The notes below the pieces were generated by a model. It did no database searches, was not told the DNA's origin, and saw nothing but the letters and a program-made list of their open reading frames with translations. Shown one piece after another: positions 5,589 through 8,643 of a stretch of 8,643 nucleotides of DNA; within the stretch, counting starts at the first letter, position 1; every line of letters starts with the position of its first letter. Position numbers and translations under genes: made by a program. Source of the stretch: Bacillota bacterium (lineage in GTDB: Bacteria; Bacillota; Clostridia; Tissierellales; Peptoniphilaceae); assembly GCA_023393815.1 (NCBI GenBank), contig JAEXBU010000079.1, forward strand, positions 1 through 8,643, given 5' to 3'.

Positions 5589-6809
5589 TTAAAAGGCCGT
5601 ATACTTTTCCTTCAGACAAATGCCGACGATCTTTCCTTTGAAGGTCTTTCCAACCAGGGGGCTGTTTCGGCTTTTTCCATGGAAGAAGTTTTCGCTCACG
5701 ACGGTCGCGCCCCGGGGATCGAAAAGGACGAATTCGCCGCCGGTAACGCCGCGGTGGGGAAGATTGTAAAAATCGGAGGGAACTTTGGTCATGGCGGAAA
5801 TGAGATCTTCCAATCGGCACTTGTTCTTCAAAACCAACTCGGTATAGAGAAGAGCAAAGGCGGTTTCCAGCCCCGTGATCCCCGAGGGGGCATCCTTTAT
5901 CGGTCTGTTTTTTTCTTCCGCCGTGTGGGGGGCGTGGTCCGTGGCGATACAGAAGTTTTTATGGCCGATCCATTCCGCAAGTCCCCTCGCGTCGTCGGCG
6001 GTGCGAAGGGGCGGATTCATTTTCGCCAGAGTTCCGTAGGCGGTTACGTCGTCGCCGGTCATGGTCAGGTGGTGGGGTGTGATTTCCCCCAAGACGCGCG
6101 CCCCCGATTCCGCAAAGCTTGCGAGCAGGCGAGCGGTGAGAGCACAGGAGATGTGTTGAATGTCTAATTTTGCGCCGAGGAACAAGGCGAGAGACAGATC
6201 CCGTGCGGCCAAGCTGTATTCCGCCATAGCTTCAGCACCTTGCAATCCGAATGGCGCGCCGTAGCGGCTGTCGATTCCCGGCGTCTTCACATAGGCCGGA
6301 TCCTCTTCGTGGAGGCTCACGGGAAGATCCAGCGCCTTGGCTCGAAGGAGGGCGTCTTTTAGTAGGTGCACATTATCCACGGGAAAGCCGTCATCGGAAA
6401 AGCCTACGGCACCGAGTGCGGCGGCCTCTTCCATGTCGACTAGAACCTCGCCCTGCAAATCTTTCGTTAAGGCGCTGACGGTATAGGCGTGCACGGGCAA
6501 ATCTGCGGCTCGCCGGTAAAACTCCGAAATGTGTTCGCCGCACATGACGGGTTTCGTGTTGGCCATAGCTACGATGTGTCCGTAGCCGCCGTGGAGGGCC
6601 GCCGCCGCACCGGTTTCTAAGGTTTCTTTTTGCGGAAAGCCCGGATCTCTCAGGTGTACGTGCACGTCGACAAAGGCGGGGAAGGCATAGAGTTCTCGTC
6701 CGTCTATGACGAGGTCGTCACCCGAGACGGGCACGGAGAAGGTTTCGGTTTCAAAGTGATTTTTAACGGGATCGACGATGTGAACGTGTTTTACGGTAAG
6801 CGTAGCCAT
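5589..6809 (-). CDS. pyrC: Dihydroorotase (type I, zinc-dependent)
   Basis: A 406-residue amidohydrolase that closes N-carbamoyl-L-aspartate to dihydroorotate in pyrimidine synthesis. Metal ligands expected for type I enzymes are all present at family spacing: His50 and His52 in DVHVHLRDPG, bridging Asp140 in SDDG, His167 in SLHEED, His219 in DIQHIS and Asp291 in TDHAPHT. Arg54 and Asn84 in MANTKP are the usual substrate contacts. The length is slightly below the ~425 of Bacillus PyrC but nothing is missing. AGGAGGA lies just upstream of the ATG on the minus strand. It appears monocistronic: the next gene rightward diverges and the next leftward converges on a shared terminator. No pyr attenuator or PyrR-type leader is seen in the short upstream spacer. 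Confidence 0.93.
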   Translation of the reverse strand: MATLTVKHVHIVDPVKNHFETETFSVPVSGDDLVIDGRELYAFPAFVDVHVHLRDPGFPQKETLETGAAAALHGGYGHIVAMANTKPVMCGEHISEFYRRAADLPVHAYTVSALTKDLQGEVLVDMEEAAALGAVGFSDDGFPVDNVHLLKDALLRAKALDLPVSLHEEDPAYVKTPGIDSRYGAPFGLQGAEAMAEYSLAARDLSLALFLGAKLDIQHISCALTARLLASFAESGARVLGEITPHHLTMTGDDVTAYGTLAKMNPPLRTADDARGLAEWIGHKNFCIATDHAPHTAEEKNRPIKDAPSGITGLETAFALLYTELVLKNKCRLEDLISAMTKVPSDFYNLPHRGVTGGEFVLFDPRGATVVSENFFHGKSRNSPLVGKTFKGKIVGICLKEKYTAF

Positions 6810-6838
6810 AGATCCTCCTAAAAAGAGACGACAAAACT

Positions 6839-6868
6839 ATGATAGAATAGAATTGTCTGGGGTAACAA
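6839..6868 (-). promoter_or_regulatory. Promoter of pyrC
   Basis: Read on the minus strand: -35 TTGTTA (6868-6863), an 18-bp spacer and -10 TATCAT (6844-6839). The start would lie near 6832, giving a leader of about 23 bases containing the AGGAGGA site. Confidence 0.5.
6840..6848 (+). promoter_or_regulatory. Extended -10 promoter of sdaAB-sdaAA
   Basis: TGATAGAAT matches an extended -10 (TGn then TAGAAT, five of six). No recognisable -35 lies at normal spacing. It overlaps the pyrC -10 on the opposite strand. The start would be near 6855, about 35 bases before the ATG. Confidence 0.45.
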
Positions 6869-6890
6869 CAATGAAAAACAGAGGTGGATT

Positions 6891-7580
6891 ATGAAAAAAT
6901 ACAAGGCATTTGACGTGGTCGGTCCCATTATGGTGGGCCCTTCCAGCTCCCACACGGCGGGGGCCTGTAAGATCGGAAATGCGGCTCTTGCCATTAGCGG
7001 TGGAAGTCCTTTTCACGAGGTAAAATTCCGACTTCACGGCTCTTTTGCATCGACCTATCGGGGGCACGGCACGGATATGGCCCTGGTTGGCGGCATTTTG
7101 GGCATTTTACCCGACGATGAGCGCCTGCGGGACAGTTTTAAAATCGCCGAGGAGCGGGGCATTTCCTACGAATTTATCGAAACGGATCTGGGGGACCGCC
7201 ACCCGAATTCTGTGGAAATCGTGTTTTTCTACGATAACGGTGGCCATCTGTCCGTGACCGGGTCCTCCATCGGCGGGGGAAATATTTTAATCGTCGCAAT
7301 CAACGACATCGAAGTGGCCTTTAAAAATCAATACCCTACCCTTATTTTACAATATCAGGAACAAAAAGGGGTGATCGCCTTGGTCTCGTCAATATTGACC
7401 AATAACGACTACAATATCGAGACTATGGTGACCGATAAAAACGACGAGACGGTGACCTTGGTTACGGAAATCACCCGATCCGTGGATCCCGCCCTTCTCG
7501 AACCGATTTTAAACGATCCCCGTTTCGAATTTGCAAAGTACGTGGACATTATTAAGCCGAGTAAAAGGAGACGCGCATGA
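6891..7580 (+). CDS. sdaAB: L-serine dehydratase, iron-sulfur type, beta subunit
   Basis: A 229-residue subunit of the two-chain L-serine dehydratase, which deaminates L-serine to pyruvate and ammonia in the cytoplasm, a key step in amino-acid fermentation. GPSSSHTAG (16-24), HGTDMALVGG (59-68), HPN (104-106) and GSSIGGG (124-130) are the family's beta-domain motifs. A C-terminal ACT domain spans about 150-222, a fold used for amino-acid sensing or for subunit contact. GAGGTGG precedes the ATG. The stop codon overlaps the sdaAA start in an ATGA junction, so the subunits should be made together. In other bacteria the two parts are fused in one chain. Confidence 0.94.
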   Translation: MKKYKAFDVVGPIMVGPSSSHTAGACKIGNAALAISGGSPFHEVKFRLHGSFASTYRGHGTDMALVGGILGILPDDERLRDSFKIAEERGISYEFIETDLGDRHPNSVEIVFFYDNGGHLSVTGSSIGGGNILIVAINDIEVAFKNQYPTLILQYQEQKGVIALVSSILTNNDYNIETMVTDKNDETVTLVTEITRSVDPALLEPILNDPRFEFAKYVDIIKPSKRRRA

Positions 7581-8452
7581 TTAAGACGGCAAAGGCACTG
7601 ATCGAACTGTGCCGAGAAAAGAACTGGAAGATTTCCGATTACGTCTTGGAAGAAGAGTCCAAGGGCGATGAAAAAAAGAAGGCGGCCATTTTAGAAGAAT
7701 TGGGGCATATGCTATCTATAATGAAGGAATCGACCACCCGCACTCTGGAAGAAGGAACCGATTTAAAACACGATTTAATCAAGGACTTCGGGAAAAAGAC
7801 GTGGGAGTATTCCAAGAGCGGAAAAAAATTCGTCACCGACGAAAAGACCTTGCGCGCCATGGCCCGAGCGTTTTCTACTTTTGAATCCAACGCAAAGATG
7901 GAAGTCATCGTGGCGGCGCCTACGGCGGGCAGTTGCGGCATCGTTCCGGCGGCTTTGGTGACGGCGGCGGAAGATCTATCCGCTTCGGACGAAGAGTTGG
8001 TCCGAGCCCTCTTAACGGCCATCGGTATCGGCCAATTTATCGGCGGCTACAGCACCTTTGCCGGCAGCGAGGGAGGCTGTCAAGCGGAATGCGGCGCGGC
8101 CTCGTCCATGGCGGCGGGAGCCTTGGCCGAGCTTTACGGCGGCGACGTGGAAACGTGCCTTAATGCAGCCTCCATTGCCATCGTAAATATTTTGGGATTG
8201 GTCTGCGACCCGCTGGGCGGCCTCGTGCAATACCCCTGTACCTTCAGAAACGCATCGGGTGTATCCAATGCCCGCGTCAGCGCCGATATGGCCTTGGCCG
8301 GCACTTTCAGCGTCATTCCCTTCGACGAAGTTTGTAAGGCCATGAAAGAAGTTGGCGACGCCATGCCCGCGTCTTTGCGGGAAACGGGGGTCGGCGGCTT
8401 GGCCGGAACGGAGACCGCAAAAAATCTGTGCGGGCAAATATTCGGCAAATAA
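7577..8452 (+). CDS. sdaAA: L-serine dehydratase, iron-sulfur type, alpha (catalytic) subunit
   Basis: A 291-residue catalytic subunit that carries an oxygen-sensitive [4Fe-4S] cluster; the cluster binds and activates the serine hydroxyl. Cys168, Cys210 (in VCDPLGG) and Cys221 (in YPCTFRN) are spaced 42 and 11 residues apart, the same spacing I recall for the three cluster cysteines of the Legionella enzyme, so they are the likely ligands. APTAGSCGIVPAAL (114-127) and ECGAASSMAAGA (171-182) are further family motifs. AAAAGGAGA precedes the ATG, which overlaps the sdaAB stop. The length is that of a normal stand-alone alpha subunit. The C-terminal region contains CGQIFGK; a Cys near the C-terminus in the Legionella enzyme acts as an internal cluster ligand, and Cys286 or so here may do likewise. 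Confidence 0.94.
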   Translation: MIKTAKALIELCREKNWKISDYVLEEESKGDEKKKAAILEELGHMLSIMKESTTRTLEEGTDLKHDLIKDFGKKTWEYSKSGKKFVTDEKTLRAMARAFSTFESNAKMEVIVAAPTAGSCGIVPAALVTAAEDLSASDEELVRALLTAIGIGQFIGGYSTFAGSEGGCQAECGAASSMAAGALAELYGGDVETCLNAASIAIVNILGLVCDPLGGLVQYPCTFRNASGVSNARVSADMALAGTFSVIPFDEVCKAMKEVGDAMPASLRETGVGGLAGTETAKNLCGQIFGK

Positions 8453-8503
8453 ATCAAACCTTCAGTAAAGAAAGATAAAACAATGCCGCCGCACACTTTT
8501 TTT
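8427..8503 (+). terminator. Possible terminator after sdaAA
   Basis: TGTGCGG (8427-8433) can pair with CCGCACA (8489-8495), and CGGCA (8443-8447) with TGCCG (8484-8488). The 3' arms are contiguous and are followed by seven T (8497-8503). The 36-base loop and a 9-base bulge make it unusually large, and it reaches into the sdaAA coding end. No more compact hairpin is visible here. Confidence 0.35.
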
Positions 8504-8518
8504 CCGCTTCCTTTCGGG

Positions 8519-8524
8519 TACAAT
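8519..8524 (+). promoter_or_regulatory. Possible -10 element for the gene starting at 8561
   Basis: TACAAT matches the -10 consensus in five of six bases and lies at a reasonable distance from the next start codon. The -35 position is a T-rich stretch with no clear TTGACA, so support is weak. Confidence 0.3.
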
Positions 8525-8560
8525 GAGAGCAGGAAGACATGATCAAGGAGGCAATAATTT

Positions 8561-8643
8561 ATGATTACTATGGAAAAAATCGACTACGTGATTTCTGTTA
8601 CCGGAGCGAGCTACGGTGACGTGCGCGAGGCACTGCTCACATC
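8561..8643 (+). CDS. Start of a small UBA-like (DUF4342-type) protein, cut by the window end
   Basis: Only the first 27 codons and two bases are present. AAGGAGG (8545-8551) lies nine bases before the ATG, so the start is well supported. The visible residues run from MITMEKIDYV to TGASYGDVREALLTS. The pattern TGASYxDVREAL, a short helix followed by helix 2 of a UBA-like fold, resembles the N-terminal domain of DUF4342 proteins and the UBA-like end of nascent-polypeptide and elongation-factor-Ts families. In DUF4342 proteins this domain is followed by a short predicted membrane or beta region of unknown function. A second Met at codon 4 has no better binding site. The gene is real; the family is a pattern-based guess from few residues. 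Confidence 0.5.
   Translation, partial: MITMEKIDYVISVTGASYGDVREALLT

Noticed and set aside
6871..6894. Seven-codon ORF whose TGA overlaps the sdaAB start codon
   Set aside because: It could be a coupling leader, but it has only a weak GGGG upstream, no codon bias and no attenuator-like hairpin. It is probably chance.

Overview
The window reads as a stretch of chromosome from an anaerobic, amino-acid-fermenting Firmicute. The evidence is strong AGGAGG-type ribosome binding sites, sigma-A-type TTGACA/TATAAT promoters, a two-subunit iron-sulfur serine dehydratase, a Gram-positive-style lipoprotein amino-acid ABC transporter, and roughly balanced GC. A Peptoniphilaceae-like (Tissierellia) host would fit, but that is a guess from gene content only. 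No mobile element, CRISPR array, rRNA or tRNA was seen.

Layout. Bases 1-109 hold no supported gene. A CobD-like PLP enzyme (110-1195, minus) and an L-threonine aldolase (1269-2312, plus) diverge from a 73-bp spacer with overlapping promoters. Next comes a leader region (2313-2548) with a near-consensus promoter, a 35-codon ORF containing eight Cys codons, and an intrinsic terminator just before the first gene of a four-gene ABC transporter operon (2549-5462: two permeases, ATPase, lipoprotein binding protein). A long symmetric hairpin (5474-5516) ends the operon and can also end the convergent dihydroorotase gene pyrC (5589-6809, minus). pyrC diverges from sdaAB-sdaAA (6891-8452), the two subunits of L-serine dehydratase. 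The window ends inside the first codons of a small UBA-like/DUF4342-like protein (8561 onward).

The main finding is the leader. A Cys-rich leader peptide, three mutually exclusive RNA pairings (1:2 protector, 2:3 antiterminator, 3:4 terminator) and a downstream transporter whose binding protein resembles the Campylobacter cysteine-binding protein CjaA together describe a ribosome-mediated, cysteine-responsive transcription attenuator. When charged Cys-tRNA is scarce, the ribosome should stall on the Cys codons, the antiterminator should form, and the cysteine/cystine importer should be made. Textbook Firmicute cysteine control uses T-boxes or the CymR repressor, so this arrangement deserves attention.

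Metabolically, the genes centre on small hydroxy and thiol amino acids: threonine cleavage to glycine and acetaldehyde, serine deamination to pyruvate, cysteine uptake, and a threonine-phosphate-type decarboxylase. pyrC (pyrimidine synthesis) is unrelated housekeeping.
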